DNA of 64,000 nucleotides, taken from Flavobacterium sp. Root935 (GTDB lineage: Bacteria > Bacteroidota > Bacteroidia > Flavobacteriales > Flavobacteriaceae). Shown in pieces: positions 40,565-48,590 of the stretch; the first letter of the stretch is position 1, and each line of letters begins with the position of its first letter. The stretch is from the NCBI RefSeq assembly GCF_001429295.1, contig NZ_LMJL01000007.1:796835-860834 (forward strand), in the 5' to 3' direction. Under the pieces are notes generated by a model. The model had not been told where the DNA came from and searched no databases. It was given only the letters and a program-made list of their open reading frames with translations. Both the position numbers and the translations under genes were made by a program.

Positions 40565-41620
40565 TTATACATTCGCAGCTAACCAGTCACCAACTTCTTT
40601 AGTGCCGTATGCTTTGCCTCCATTGGCTAAATCTTCGGTAACTACTCCAGCTTCTAGAGCCTTGTTTACTGCATCTCTCATTGCTTTCCCTTCTTCCATC
40701 AATCCGAAATTTTCGAACATCATAGCAGCAGATAAAATAGTAGCCATTGGGTTTGCTATGTTTAATCCTGTAGCTTGCGGGTAAGAACCGTGAATAGGTT
40801 CAAACAAAGATACTTCAGCTCCCATAGAAGCAGAAGGCATTAATCCCATTGAGCCAGAAATTACAGAAGCTTCATCTGTTAAAATATCTCCAAATAAGTT
40901 TTCAGTAATCAATACATCATAAGAGTTTGGCCATTGTACTAAACGCATAGCAACCGCATCAACAAATTCGTAGCTCACTTCAACTTCTGGATAATCTTTT
41001 TCCATTGCCTGAACTGTTTCTCTCCATAAACGTGAAGTTTCTAGAACGTTAGCTTTGTCAACGCAGCATAATTTTTTAGAACGTGTCATTGCTAATTCGA
41101 AACCTTTTTTAGCCAAACGCTGCACTTCAGCTCTTGTGTAAACACAGTTGTCAAATGCAGTATCGCCATTGTCTCTTCTTCCTTTTTCACCAAAGTAAAT
41201 ACCGCCAGTTAATTCTCTTAAGAAAACTAAGTCAGTTCCTTCGATTCTTTCTCTTTTTAATGGAGATTTATCTAATAACGAAGGGAATGTAAAAGTTGGT
41301 CTCACGTTTGCGAACAAACCTAACGCTTTACGCATTTTTAACAAACCTTGTTCTGGTCTTACAGGTGCAGAAGGATCATTATCGTATTTAGGGTGGCCGA
41401 TTGCTCCAAAAAGAACTGCATCAGCATTTTTGCAAATCTCGTGTGTTGCATCTGGATAAGGTTCGCCTACTGCATCAATTGCAGCAGCTCCAGTTAAAGC
41501 TGGTTTCCAAGTGATTTCATGTCCGAATTTTTTTGCAATAGCATCAGATACTTTTACAGCTTCATTTATTACTTCTGGTCCGATTCCGTCTCCAGCTAAA
41601 AGGGCTATGTTTAATTTCAT
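40565..41620 (-). CDS. leuB: 3-isopropylmalate dehydrogenase, 351 aa
   Basis: NAD-dependent oxidative decarboxylation of 3-isopropylmalate in leucine synthesis; also able in some organisms to act on methylmalate. GDGIGPEVI near the N-terminus, the REL(T)GGIYFG substrate loop, CVDKANVLETSRLW, and NLFGDILTDEASVI are all intact. Length is normal. Last gene of the leuC-leuD-synthase-leuB cluster, separated from the synthase gene by a word repeat. Confidence 0.93.
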   Translation of the reverse strand: MKLNIALLAGDGIGPEVINEAVKVSDAIAKKFGHEITWKPALTGAAAIDAVGEPYPDATHEICKNADAVLFGAIGHPKYDNDPSAPVRPEQGLLKMRKALGLFANVRPTFTFPSLLDKSPLKRERIEGTDLVFLRELTGGIYFGEKGRRDNGDTAFDNCVYTRAEVQRLAKKGFELAMTRSKKLCCVDKANVLETSRLWRETVQAMEKDYPEVEVSYEFVDAVAMRLVQWPNSYDVLITENLFGDILTDEASVISGSMGLMPSASMGAEVSLFEPIHGSYPQATGLNIANPMATILSAAMMFENFGLMEEGKAMRDAVNKALEAGVVTEDLANGGKAYGTKEVGDWLAANV

Positions 41621-41635
41621 TCTATGTGTTATTTA

Positions 41636-41790
41636 AGATTCTAAGGTTCTGAGTTGCTAAGATTCTAAGGTTTTATTTTTAGTGACTTAGTTTTTTTTAA
41701 AAGGTTCTAAGGTTCTGAGTTGTTAAGATTCTAAGGTCAAAGAAAAAATCTTAGTAACTTAGAATCTTAGTCTCTTAGCACCTTAGGCTA
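41636..41790. repeat. GATTCTAAGGTTCTGAG word repeat
   Basis: AAGATTCTAAGGTTCTGAGT is written twice and answered on the right by AATCTTAGTAACTTAGAATC and TTAGTCTCTTAGCACCTTAG, a sentence-like imperfect palindrome between leuB and the synthase gene. It touches the first bases after the synthase stop. Confidence 0.7.
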
Positions 41791-43303
41791 TTACGTTAAG
41801 CATTTTCTGCGTTGCAATAATCGCGGCAACGGTTTGATCAGAGTCTAATCCGCGGGTTTTGAATTCTTTTCCGTTATTTACCCATGTAATGATGGTTTCG
41901 CACAACGCATCAGAACTACTTCCTGGCGGGATTCTTACTGCATAATCAATTAATTTTGGGAGCGTTAATTTTTTGCTTTTATAGATTTTGGATAAAGCAT
42001 TCATAAAAGCATCAAACTGACCGTCGCCCTGCGCATTTTCTTCGATGATTTCTTCGCCAAATTTTAAACACAAAGTGGTTGACGGACGCATTCCCTTTGA
42101 GTGTACTAATATATAGGACTCAATTTTTATTTTTTCTTCGTAAGTATGACTGTCCAAAACATCTGAAATAATGTATGGAAGGTCTTCCTTAGTTACAGTT
42201 TCTTTTTTGTCGCCCAATTCGATAATTCTTTGGGTAACCAATTTTAGATCTTCATTGTTTAGTTTTAAACCTAATTCCTGAAGATTTTTTTCGATATTGG
42301 CTTTTCCAGAAGTTTTTCCGAGAGCATATTTTCTTTTTCTTCCAAAACGTTCTGGAAGTAAATCATTAAAATATAAATTGTTTTTATTGTCTCCATCGGC
42401 GTGTATTCCAGCTGTTTGTGTAAAAACATTATCGCCGACAATTGGCTTATTGGCAGGAATTCTATAACCAGTAAAAGTTTCCACTAATTTACTGACAGTG
42501 TATAAAGATGTCTCTTTAATATTAATGCTTACTTCTGGCAGATAATCGTTTATAACAGCAACAGTACTTTCAAGGGGTGCGTTTCCAGCACGTTCTCCCA
42601 TTCCGTTTACCGTAACGTGAAGTCCGTTTACTCCAGCTTTTATGGCTTCCATAACATTAGCGATACTTAAATCGTAGTCGTTATGAGCATGAAAATCAAA
42701 ATGAATTTGAGGATATTTTGCTCTAATTTTCGAAATAAATTCAAAAGTCAAAGACGGAATTAAAACTCCTAAAGTATCGGGAAGTAAAATTCTTTTTACG
42801 GGCTGCGTTGCTAGAAAATCCAGAAACTGAAAAACATATTCAGGAGAATTTCGCATTCCGTTGCTCCAGTCTTCCAGATAAACATTCGTTTCAATATTGT
42901 TTTCTTTAGCTAAAGCTATGATTTGAGCGATTTCAGAAAAATGCTGTTCTGGTGTCTTTTTTAATTGATGTGTTAAGTGGTTCATTGAACCTTTTGTTAA
43001 CAAATTCTGCACTTTAGCGCCGGCTTTTTTCATCCAATCAATTGAAACACCTCCGTCAACAAATGAAAGCACTTCGATTCTGTCAATATAACCGCGTTCT
43101 TCAGCCCACGAAGTAATGCCTTTTACAGCTTGAAATTCTCCTTCGCTTACGCGTGCTGAAGCAATTTCGATTCTATCAATATTTAGTTCTTCCAGCAATA
43201 ATTGCGCAATGGTTAGTTTTTCTGCAGCAGAAAAAGATACTCCTGAGGTTTGTTCACCATCACGAAGCGTCGTATCCATTATTTCAATTTTTCTTTTTTC
43301 CAT
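41783..43303 (-). CDS. cimA: 2-isopropylmalate/(R)-citramalate synthase family enzyme with regulatory domain, 506 aa (probable CimA)
   Basis: Claisen-condensing enzyme of the LeuA/CimA family. TIM-barrel domain (1-320) has the metal and catalytic residues: MDTTLRDGEQ (Arg14, Asp15), Glu144 in VYLEDWSN, and HAHNDYDLS. A C-terminal LeuA-type regulatory domain (about 380-506) follows. The whole sequence is close to the Leptospira citramalate synthase as I remember it, and the three pyruvate-pocket positions match it: Leu79, Leu102 and Tyr142. This favours citramalate synthesis from pyruvate and acetyl-CoA over isopropylmalate synthesis. It lies between leuD and leuB, whose products can process either intermediate. 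Automated pipelines may label it leuA; biochemical choice is an inference. Confidence 0.75.
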   Translation of the reverse strand: MEKRKIEIMDTTLRDGEQTSGVSFSAAEKLTIAQLLLEELNIDRIEIASARVSEGEFQAVKGITSWAEERGYIDRIEVLSFVDGGVSIDWMKKAGAKVQNLLTKGSMNHLTHQLKKTPEQHFSEIAQIIALAKENNIETNVYLEDWSNGMRNSPEYVFQFLDFLATQPVKRILLPDTLGVLIPSLTFEFISKIRAKYPQIHFDFHAHNDYDLSIANVMEAIKAGVNGLHVTVNGMGERAGNAPLESTVAVINDYLPEVSINIKETSLYTVSKLVETFTGYRIPANKPIVGDNVFTQTAGIHADGDNKNNLYFNDLLPERFGRKRKYALGKTSGKANIEKNLQELGLKLNNEDLKLVTQRIIELGDKKETVTKEDLPYIISDVLDSHTYEEKIKIESYILVHSKGMRPSTTLCLKFGEEIIEENAQGDGQFDAFMNALSKIYKSKKLTLPKLIDYAVRIPPGSSSDALCETIITWVNNGKEFKTRGLDSDQTVAAIIATQKMLNVIA

Positions 43304-43362
43304 ATTGATGTTTCTAACGGGTCGAATATTATTAATATCCTATTTAATTTTGATGCTGATTT

Positions 43363-43445
43363 TACGGATTCGCTTTGCGAAGACGCTGATAAAACGGATT
43401 TTTTTATATTGAATAGAATAAAATCCGTGGCAATTCGCGCTTTTG
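43363..43445. repeat. CGGATT / CGCTGAT word palindrome, copy 1
   Basis: ACGGATTCGCTTTGCGAAGACGCTGAT with AAAACGGATTTT on the left and AAAATCCGTGG, AATTCGCGC on the right. Same word set as the element at 48258-48376. Confidence 0.65.
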
Positions 43446-43486
43446 TGAAAGGAAATCAGTTTCATCCGCGTCCTATTATTCTAGAA

Positions 43487-43519
43487 AGACCCGACTGGTC
43501 TTTGAAACCTGTCGGGTCT
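43487..43519. repeat. AGACCCGAC hairpin between leuD and synthase gene
   Basis: AGACCCGAC (43487-43495) pairs with GTCGGGTCT (43511-43519), with an inner GGT/ACC extension. It lies after the leuD stop on the opposite strand direction and could act as an attenuating or RNA-processing hairpin within the cluster. Confidence 0.6.
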
Positions 43520-43542
43520 AATATCCTGAATGAGATTTCTAT

Positions 43543-44139
43543 TTAGTAAGGAAGTTTATCAGCGAAAGCTTTAATATCTTCTTTCATATCTTGTAAATAA
43601 TCAATGTCATCAAAGCCATTAATCATGTTGTTCTTTTTGTATCCGTTGATAGCAAAAGATTCTTGCTGACCAGTTGACAATAAAGTAATAGTCTGTTCTG
43701 GTAGATTGATTTCTAATTCCGTTTTAGGATCAGCTTCAATAGCTTTGAAGATATTTTCCAAAAACTCTGGGCTGATTTGTACTGGTAAAACTCCAATATT
43801 CAAACAGTTTCCTTTAAAGATATCAGCAAAGAAACTAGAAACTACAGCTCTAAATCCGTAATCGTAAACTGCCCAAGCAGCATGCTCTCTAGAAGATCCT
43901 GAACCGAAGTTTTTTCCTCCCACAAGGATTTTTCCAGAGTAAGTTGAATCATTTAAAACGAAATCTGCTTTTGGAGTATCGTCTCCGTTGTATCTCCAGT
44001 CTCTAAAAAGATTGTCTCCAAAACCTTCACGTTTTGTAGCTTTTAAGAAACGAGCTGGAATAATTTGATCTGTATCTACGTTTTCAATTGGCAGCGGCAC
44101 TGCACTGCTGGTAAGTATATTAAATTTATCGTATGCCAT
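43543..44139 (-). CDS. leuD: 3-isopropylmalate dehydratase small subunit, 198 aa
   Basis: Small subunit that forms the swivelling domain of isopropylmalate isomerase. VDTDQIIPARFL near the N-terminus and GKNFGSGSSREHAAWA are the family signatures. Length is normal. It follows leuC by 169 nt; the gap contains a word repeat. Confidence 0.93.
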   Translation of the reverse strand: MAYDKFNILTSSAVPLPIENVDTDQIIPARFLKATKREGFGDNLFRDWRYNGDDTPKADFVLNDSTYSGKILVGGKNFGSGSSREHAAWAVYDYGFRAVVSSFFADIFKGNCLNIGVLPVQISPEFLENIFKAIEADPKTELEINLPEQTITLLSTGQQESFAINGYKKNNMINGFDDIDYLQDMKEDIKAFADKLPY

Positions 44140-44145
44140 TTGATT

Positions 44146-44298
44146 TTTGATTTTAGATTAACGATTTCTGATTTTAGATTTATTGCTAGAACGTAAAATT
44201 GTAATCGTTAAATTTTTTTGTAAAATGTAAATTGAAATTTTAGAAGATTTTTTAATGAAGTGTGCCGAAATCTTAAATCAGAAATCGTTAATCTTCAT
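44146..44298. repeat. TTAACGATTTCTGATTTTAGATT inverted word repeat
   Basis: The left part TTAGATTAACGATTTCTGA and the right part TCAGAAATCGTTAATCTT are inverted copies at the two ends of the leuC-leuD gap. Confidence 0.6.
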
Positions 44299-44308
44299 TC
44301 ATAAATCT

Positions 44309-45703
44309 TTAAAAAAGCTCTCTCGGATCTGTTAGTTTTCCTGTAACCGCAGCTGCAGCAGCCATAATTGGACTTGCAAGAAGTGTTCTTGATCCAGGAC
44401 CTTGACGGCCTTCAAAGTTTCTGTTTGAAGTACTCACTGCATATTTCCCAGCAGGAACTTTATCATCGTTCATTGCTAGACAAGCAGAACAACCCGGCTG
44501 GCGTAATACGAAACCAGCTTCTGTCAAAATATCTAAAATTCCTTCTTCTTTAATCTGCGCTTCAACAACGTGAGAACCTGGAACTAACCAAGCGGTAACA
44601 TTATCTGCTTTTTTTCTTCCTTTTACAATTTCAGCGAAAGCTCTAAAATCTTCAATACGTCCGTTTGTACAACTTCCTAAGAAAACATAATCAATTGGTT
44701 TTCCAATCATCACATCATCTTCGTGGAAGCCCATATAAGCTAAAGATTTTTTGTAAGTTTCCTCACCGCCTTCAACTTGGTTGGCATTCGGAATATGTTT
44801 TGTAATACCAATTCCCATTCCAGGGTTAGTACCATAAGTAATCATTGGTTCGATATCTTCCGCTTTAATGTTTAATTCGGCATCAAAAACAGCATCAGCA
44901 TCCGTTTTAAGAGTTTTCCAATATTCAACAGCTTTTGTCCAAGCTTCACCTTTTGGAGCATATAATCTTCCTTCAAGGAAATCGAAAGTAGTTTGGTCAG
45001 GAGCGATCATTCCGCCGCGAGCACCCATTTCGATACTTAAATTACAAACTGTCATACGACCTTCCATAGTCATGTTTTCAAAAACATCACCAGCATATTC
45101 AACAAAATATCCTGTTCCTCCGGAAGTAGTTAATTGAGCGATAATATAAAGTGCAACGTCTTTTGGACCAACACCTTTGCTTAATTGACCGTTTACGTTA
45201 ATACGCATTTTCTTTGGTTTAGGCTGCATAATACATTGAGTAGAAAGCACCATTTCAACCTCAGAAGTTCCGATACCAAAAGCAATAGCTCCAAAAGCAC
45301 CGTGAGTAGATGTATGCGAATCCCCGCATACAATAGTAGCACCTGGCAAAGTAATTCCGTTTTCAGGACCAACTACGTGTACAATTCCATTTTTTTGATG
45401 ACCTAATCCCCAGTGAGAAATTCCGTATTCGATTGCATTGTCTTCAAGAGCTTTAAGCTGATTAGCAGAAAGCGGATCCTGAACTGGTAAATGTTGGTTT
45501 ATGGTTGGTGTATTGTGGTCTGCAGTTGCAAAAGTACGTTCTGGATATAATACGTTAACGCCTCTTGATTTTAATCCTAAAAAAGCAACAGGACTCGTAA
45601 CTTCGTGAATGAAATGGCGGTCAATAAAAAACACATCTGGTCCATCTTCAATTTTACGCACTACATGTGAATCCCATACTTTGTCAAATAATGTCTTACT
45701 CAT
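44309..45703 (-). CDS. leuC: 3-isopropylmalate dehydratase large subunit, 464 aa
   Basis: Aconitase-type subunit that binds a 4Fe-4S cluster. The cluster cysteines are in [10 protein letters not shown] and in [10 protein letters not shown], and the active-site [13 protein letters not shown] stretch ([12 protein letters not shown]) is intact. Length is normal. First gene of the cluster, behind a clear promoter and a short Leu-containing mini-ORF that ends 24 nt before its start. Confidence 0.95.
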   Translation of the reverse strand: MSKTLFDKVWDSHVVRKIEDGPDVFFIDRHFIHEVTSPVAFLGLKSRGVNVLYPERTFATADHNTPTINQHLPVQDPLSANQLKALEDNAIEYGISHWGLGHQKNGIVHVVGPENGITLPGATIVCGDSHTSTHGAFGAIAFGIGTSEVEMVLSTQCIMQPKPKKMRINVNGQLSKGVGPKDVALYIIAQLTTSGGTGYFVEYAGDVFENMTMEGRMTVCNLSIEMGARGGMIAPDQTTFDFLEGRLYAPKGEAWTKAVEYWKTLKTDADAVFDAELNIKAEDIEPMITYGTNPGMGIGITKHIPNANQVEGGEETYKKSLAYMGFHEDDVMIGKPIDYVFLGSCTNGRIEDFRAFAEIVKGRKKADNVTAWLVPGSHVVEAQIKEEGILDILTEAGFVLRQPGCSACLAMNDDKVPAGKYAVSTSNRNFEGRQGPGSRTLLASPIMAAAAAVTGKLTDPRELF

Positions 45704-45727
45704 TTTTATTTTTTTTAATTGTAATTT

Positions 45728-45754
45728 CTATAACCACAGCAATCTCCTGTTCAT
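45728..45754 (-). CDS. Possible leader mini-ORF of the leu cluster, MNRRLLWL
   Basis: An eight-codon frame (ATG AAC AGG AGA TTG CTG TGG TTA TAG) in which three of eight residues are Leu, each with a different Leu codon. It begins about 13 nt after the promoter -7 element and ends 24 nt before the leuC ATG. There is no terminator hairpin between it and leuC, so if real it would act by translation, not by classic transcription attenuation. Could be chance. Confidence 0.35.
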   Translation of the reverse strand: MNRRLLWL

Positions 45755-45767
45755 TATAATAGCAAAA

Positions 45768-45797
45768 CAAAAGTAAAAAAAGATAGAAAAGCGTCAA
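45768..45797 (-). promoter_or_regulatory. leu cluster promoter (TTG, 19 nt, TACTTTTG)
   Basis: On the minus strand TTG (45797-45795), 19 nt, then TACTTTTG (45775-45768): a full match to the Bacteroidota consensus. It points at leuC with about 60 nt of leader. Confidence 0.75.
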
Positions 45798-46219
45798 TTT
45801 CAATATTTCATTATATACGATACCCAAATTAAATTACAAATTGCGAAACTGCTTTTATGCATTAAAATTTGAAAGAAAAATGATAAAGAAATTGATTTTG
45901 ATTTTCTTTTTCGGCTTTAATTTTCCTTGTTTGTTTTTTGTTTTAATAGTTTGCAAATTTATCTCAAAATCGCTATAAAATATAAGGATTTAATTAAAAA
46001 AATCTAACAAAATGAATAAAAATAGTAATAATTGTTAGTTTTGATTTCTGTATGCAAACTATGCTTTTGCGGTTTTTTAAAGCTTTTAAAGGAGTTTTAT
46101 GGACATTATTTAGATTCAATAAAGTATCAAAATACTACGACATCCAAGAAGTATATTTTTATAAAATTTTATGTTTTTTTAGTCAAAAAGGGAATTTTTG
46201 CTGCTAATAATTTTGAAAA

Positions 46220-47140
46220 CTAGTTCAATGAATTTTTAAATTCGAGAGGAGTAAGGTTTGTTTTCTTTTTAAATAATTTACTAAACGACTGTGGATATTC
46301 AAAACCCAGTTGATACGCAATTTCTGCGACTGAAAGATCGGTAGTAATTAGGAAATCCTTTGATTTTTCAATTAGTTTTGAATGAATGTGCTGCTGTGTA
46401 TTCTGTCCGGTTAAATTGCGGAGCATGTCACTTAGATAGTGAGTAGACACGTTAATTTTGGAGGCAAGAAAATCTACTGTTGGTAAACCGTCTTTTAGGG
46501 TTTCGGCATTATTTATATAATTATCCAGCGTTTCTTCAACTTTGATTAATAAGTCATGACTGATTGTTTTTCTGGTAATAAATTGACGTTTATAAAAACG
46601 ATTACTGTAATTCAGCAAAACATCAATATAGGAAACAATTACATCCTGGCTCATTTCGTCTATAGCGTTCCGAAGTTCAGTGTCAATACTGTTTAATAAA
46701 CCTATAATAATTGTTTTTTCGCTGTCAGAAAGATGCAGTGCTTCGTTGGTGTCATAAGAAAAGAAACCATATTTCTTGATGTTTTTCCCTAAAGGATAAT
46801 TTCGAATAAAATCTGGATGAAAAAGCAGCGTATAACCGCCATATTCAGCACCTTCTTCATTTTCGGTAAAGATTAGCTGATTGGGAGAAGAAAATAGTAA
46901 TCCGCCTTCATTAAAATCATAAAAACCTTGTCCGTAACCCATTTTTCCATTGGTAGAAAATTTATAAGAGATCTTATAAAGATCAAGTAAAAAGGCATAG
47001 TTTGCCAAATCTTCACTTATAACCAATTGTGTATTGTCTATTAAACTCACCATCGGATGAAGAGGTTTTTGCAGTTTAAGCAGGTCATGAAACTGCGATA
47101 TAGAGGAAATCTTTGCAGGGTTATTTTTTTTCTTTTCCAT
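46220..47140 (-). CDS. AraC family transcriptional regulator, 306 aa
   Basis: C-terminal HTH of AraC type (about residues 205-305: VDFLASKINVSTHYLSDMLRNLTGQNTQQH and LSVAEIAYQLGFEYPQSFSKLFKKKTNLTPLEF), with an N-terminal AraC-binding-like sensor (ISSISQFHDLLKL). The next gene upstream on the same strand is an SDR oxidoreductase whose 3' end is 188 nt away, and regulator-SDR pairs of this type are common in Bacteroidota. The effector is unknown. Confidence 0.85.
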   Translation of the reverse strand: MEKKKNNPAKISSISQFHDLLKLQKPLHPMVSLIDNTQLVISEDLANYAFLLDLYKISYKFSTNGKMGYGQGFYDFNEGGLLFSSPNQLIFTENEEGAEYGGYTLLFHPDFIRNYPLGKNIKKYGFFSYDTNEALHLSDSEKTIIIGLLNSIDTELRNAIDEMSQDVIVSYIDVLLNYSNRFYKRQFITRKTISHDLLIKVEETLDNYINNAETLKDGLPTVDFLASKINVSTHYLSDMLRNLTGQNTQQHIHSKLIEKSKDFLITTDLSVAEIAYQLGFEYPQSFSKLFKKKTNLTPLEFKNSLN

Positions 47141-47221
47141 AATATAAAAATATAAAATATGACATTAAAAGACTAATGAGGCTTTCCGAAAAGTATTAAA
47201 CAAGCTCTTTGATTTATGAAA

Positions 47222-47285
47222 CATCAGCTTCGGAGAAGCGAAATATTTTTAATACTGTTGTATTTCGCTCCGCTGGAGCTTAATA
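47222..47285. repeat. GCGAAATA stem-loop between SDR and AraC genes
   Basis: AGCGAAATA and TATTTCGCT form a 9-bp stem with a 15-nt loop, flanked by partly complementary AGCTTCGGAG and CTCCGCTGGAGCTT. Likely ends the SDR transcript. Confidence 0.5.
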
Positions 47286-47328
47286 AAAAGAACGTAAAAT
47301 ACTTTTTGGATTGCCTCATCAGGAATTA

Positions 47329-48132
47329 TTATGCTTCAAAAAACTGTTTTCCAAATGCAGTACGAAAAACTTCGTCGCCTTGTTCCAATCTTTGCTGGTA
47401 CAGTGCTTTAGCATCTTCTCCGGCTACATATCTTAATTTAGTTTTTCCGTCTGTAGCGGCTTCGTAAACTACATCTGCAATTTGTTCTGCAGTTGATGCC
47501 ATTTCAAACATTGCATCTACATTTTTAAACATTTTGTCTGCCATTGCCTGATATTCAGGTTTAACTCCGGTGTCAAGAGAACCATGAAGAAATTCTGTTT
47601 TGATTCCTCCTGGAGAAACTGTTTTAATATTTATTCCAAATGGATTTAATTCATAAGCCATGCTTTCGCTCCAGCCTTCTAACCCCCATTTTGTTGCGTG
47701 ATAAATTGATCCTAAAGGAAAAGAAATCAATCCGCCAATTGAAGTTGTTGAAATAAATAATCCGCTTTTTCTTTCTCTGAAATACGGGATAAAAGCATTT
47801 GTAACACGAATTACTCCCAATAAATTAGTATTCAATTGTTTTGTGATCTGATCATCTGAAAAGCTTTCTAGAGGGCCAATTAACCCATAACCAGCATTGT
47901 TAAAGACAATATCGATGTCACTAATTTCAAGTGCTTTTTGAACTGTATTTTGTATTTGATCGTAATCTGTAACGTCTAACGGTAATAGCGTTACGTTCTT
48001 TAAATTAGAAAGTTCTGTTTCTTTTTCTGGAGTTCTCATAGTTGCAATTACATTCCATCCTTTTTCGTGGAATAATTTTGCTGTTGCTTTTCCTAAACCT
48101 GATGATGCACCTGTGATAAAAATTGTTTTCAT
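47329..48132 (-). CDS. SDR family oxidoreductase, 267 aa
   Basis: NAD(P)-dependent short-chain dehydrogenase of the classical type: cofactor motif TGASSGLGKATA at residues 6-17, NNAG near 88, and catalytic Tyr-x-x-x-Lys in YHATKWGLEG. Substrate not known. A palindromic word repeat lies upstream; an AraC regulator is encoded downstream on the same strand. Confidence 0.9.
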   Translation of the reverse strand: MKTIFITGASSGLGKATAKLFHEKGWNVIATMRTPEKETELSNLKNVTLLPLDVTDYDQIQNTVQKALEISDIDIVFNNAGYGLIGPLESFSDDQITKQLNTNLLGVIRVTNAFIPYFRERKSGLFISTTSIGGLISFPLGSIYHATKWGLEGWSESMAYELNPFGINIKTVSPGGIKTEFLHGSLDTGVKPEYQAMADKMFKNVDAMFEMASTAEQIADVVYEAATDGKTKLRYVAGEDAKALYQQRLEQGDEVFRTAFGKQFFEA

Positions 48133-48257
48133 GATTATTATTTTTTAATTGTTATAATTTGATGAAGCAAAGTTCAGGATACATCACAGTTTAAAAGTGT
48201 TCATTTTGGTGTAATGAGTGTTCAAAATGAATAATCGATGATTTAACGTAAAATTAT

Positions 48258-48376
48258 AACGCGGATGACACGGATTTGCTTTGCAAAAACGCTGATTAAA
48301 ACGGATTTTGTATTTTATCTGAAAAATCCGTTTTAATCAGCGTCTTCGTGATAACGAATCCGTATCATCCGCGTTG
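48258..48376. repeat. CGGATT / CGCTGAT word palindrome, copy 2
   Basis: Outer arms of 19 nt (AACGCGGATGACACGGATT and AATCCGTATCATCCGCGTT, one mismatch) and inner perfect 20-nt arms CGCTGATTAAAACGGATTTT and its complement at 48323-48342. It lies in the 458-nt gap between the SDR and dnaE starts; the rest of that gap shows only an upstream region of dnaE. Confidence 0.8.
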
Positions 48377-48473
48377 AAATCTATATTTTGAGTTTTTTAA
48401 GAATTACATTTTACAAGGTGTTAAAAATGCTTTTGTTAACAACTTTAGCTTCTTTATTTCTGTAAAAAAAGCG

Positions 48474-48481
48474 TAAATTTG
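48474..48481 (+). promoter_or_regulatory. -7 promoter element (TAAATTTG) upstream of dnaE
   Basis: Exact TAnnTTTG match, 110 nt before the dnaE ATG, no good -33. Confidence 0.35.
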
Positions 48482-48590
48482 AACTTCTTCCATTTTTCAT
48501 TTCGCATTTTGTTATGTTTCATGTTGTCAATGTTTTGCAATGTGTAGGATTTGAAATTTTGGAGCTTTAAAATTTGATTTTTACAACTCT

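Larger units (their letters stand above)
45704..46219. other. 516-nt gap with leu promoter and leader
   Basis: The left 95 nt hold the leu promoter, the mini-ORF and the leuC leader. The rest (45800-46219) is AT-rich without a convincing gene. A 63-codon frame at 46032-46223 on the plus strand has no coding character. Confidence 0.6.

Noticed and set aside
43209-43546. Plus-strand frames of 67 and 98 codons opposite the synthase start and the leuD gap
   Set aside because: They are made of antisense coding sequence plus palindromic repeat; no coding character.
45703-45760. Classic transcription attenuator of the leu cluster
   Set aside because: No terminator or alternative hairpin fits in the 24 nt between the mini-ORF and leuC.
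46032-46223. 63-codon frame on the plus strand in the leuC upstream gap
   Set aside because: Low-complexity AT-rich sequence with no signal, domain or promoter; overlaps the end of a convergent regulator gene.
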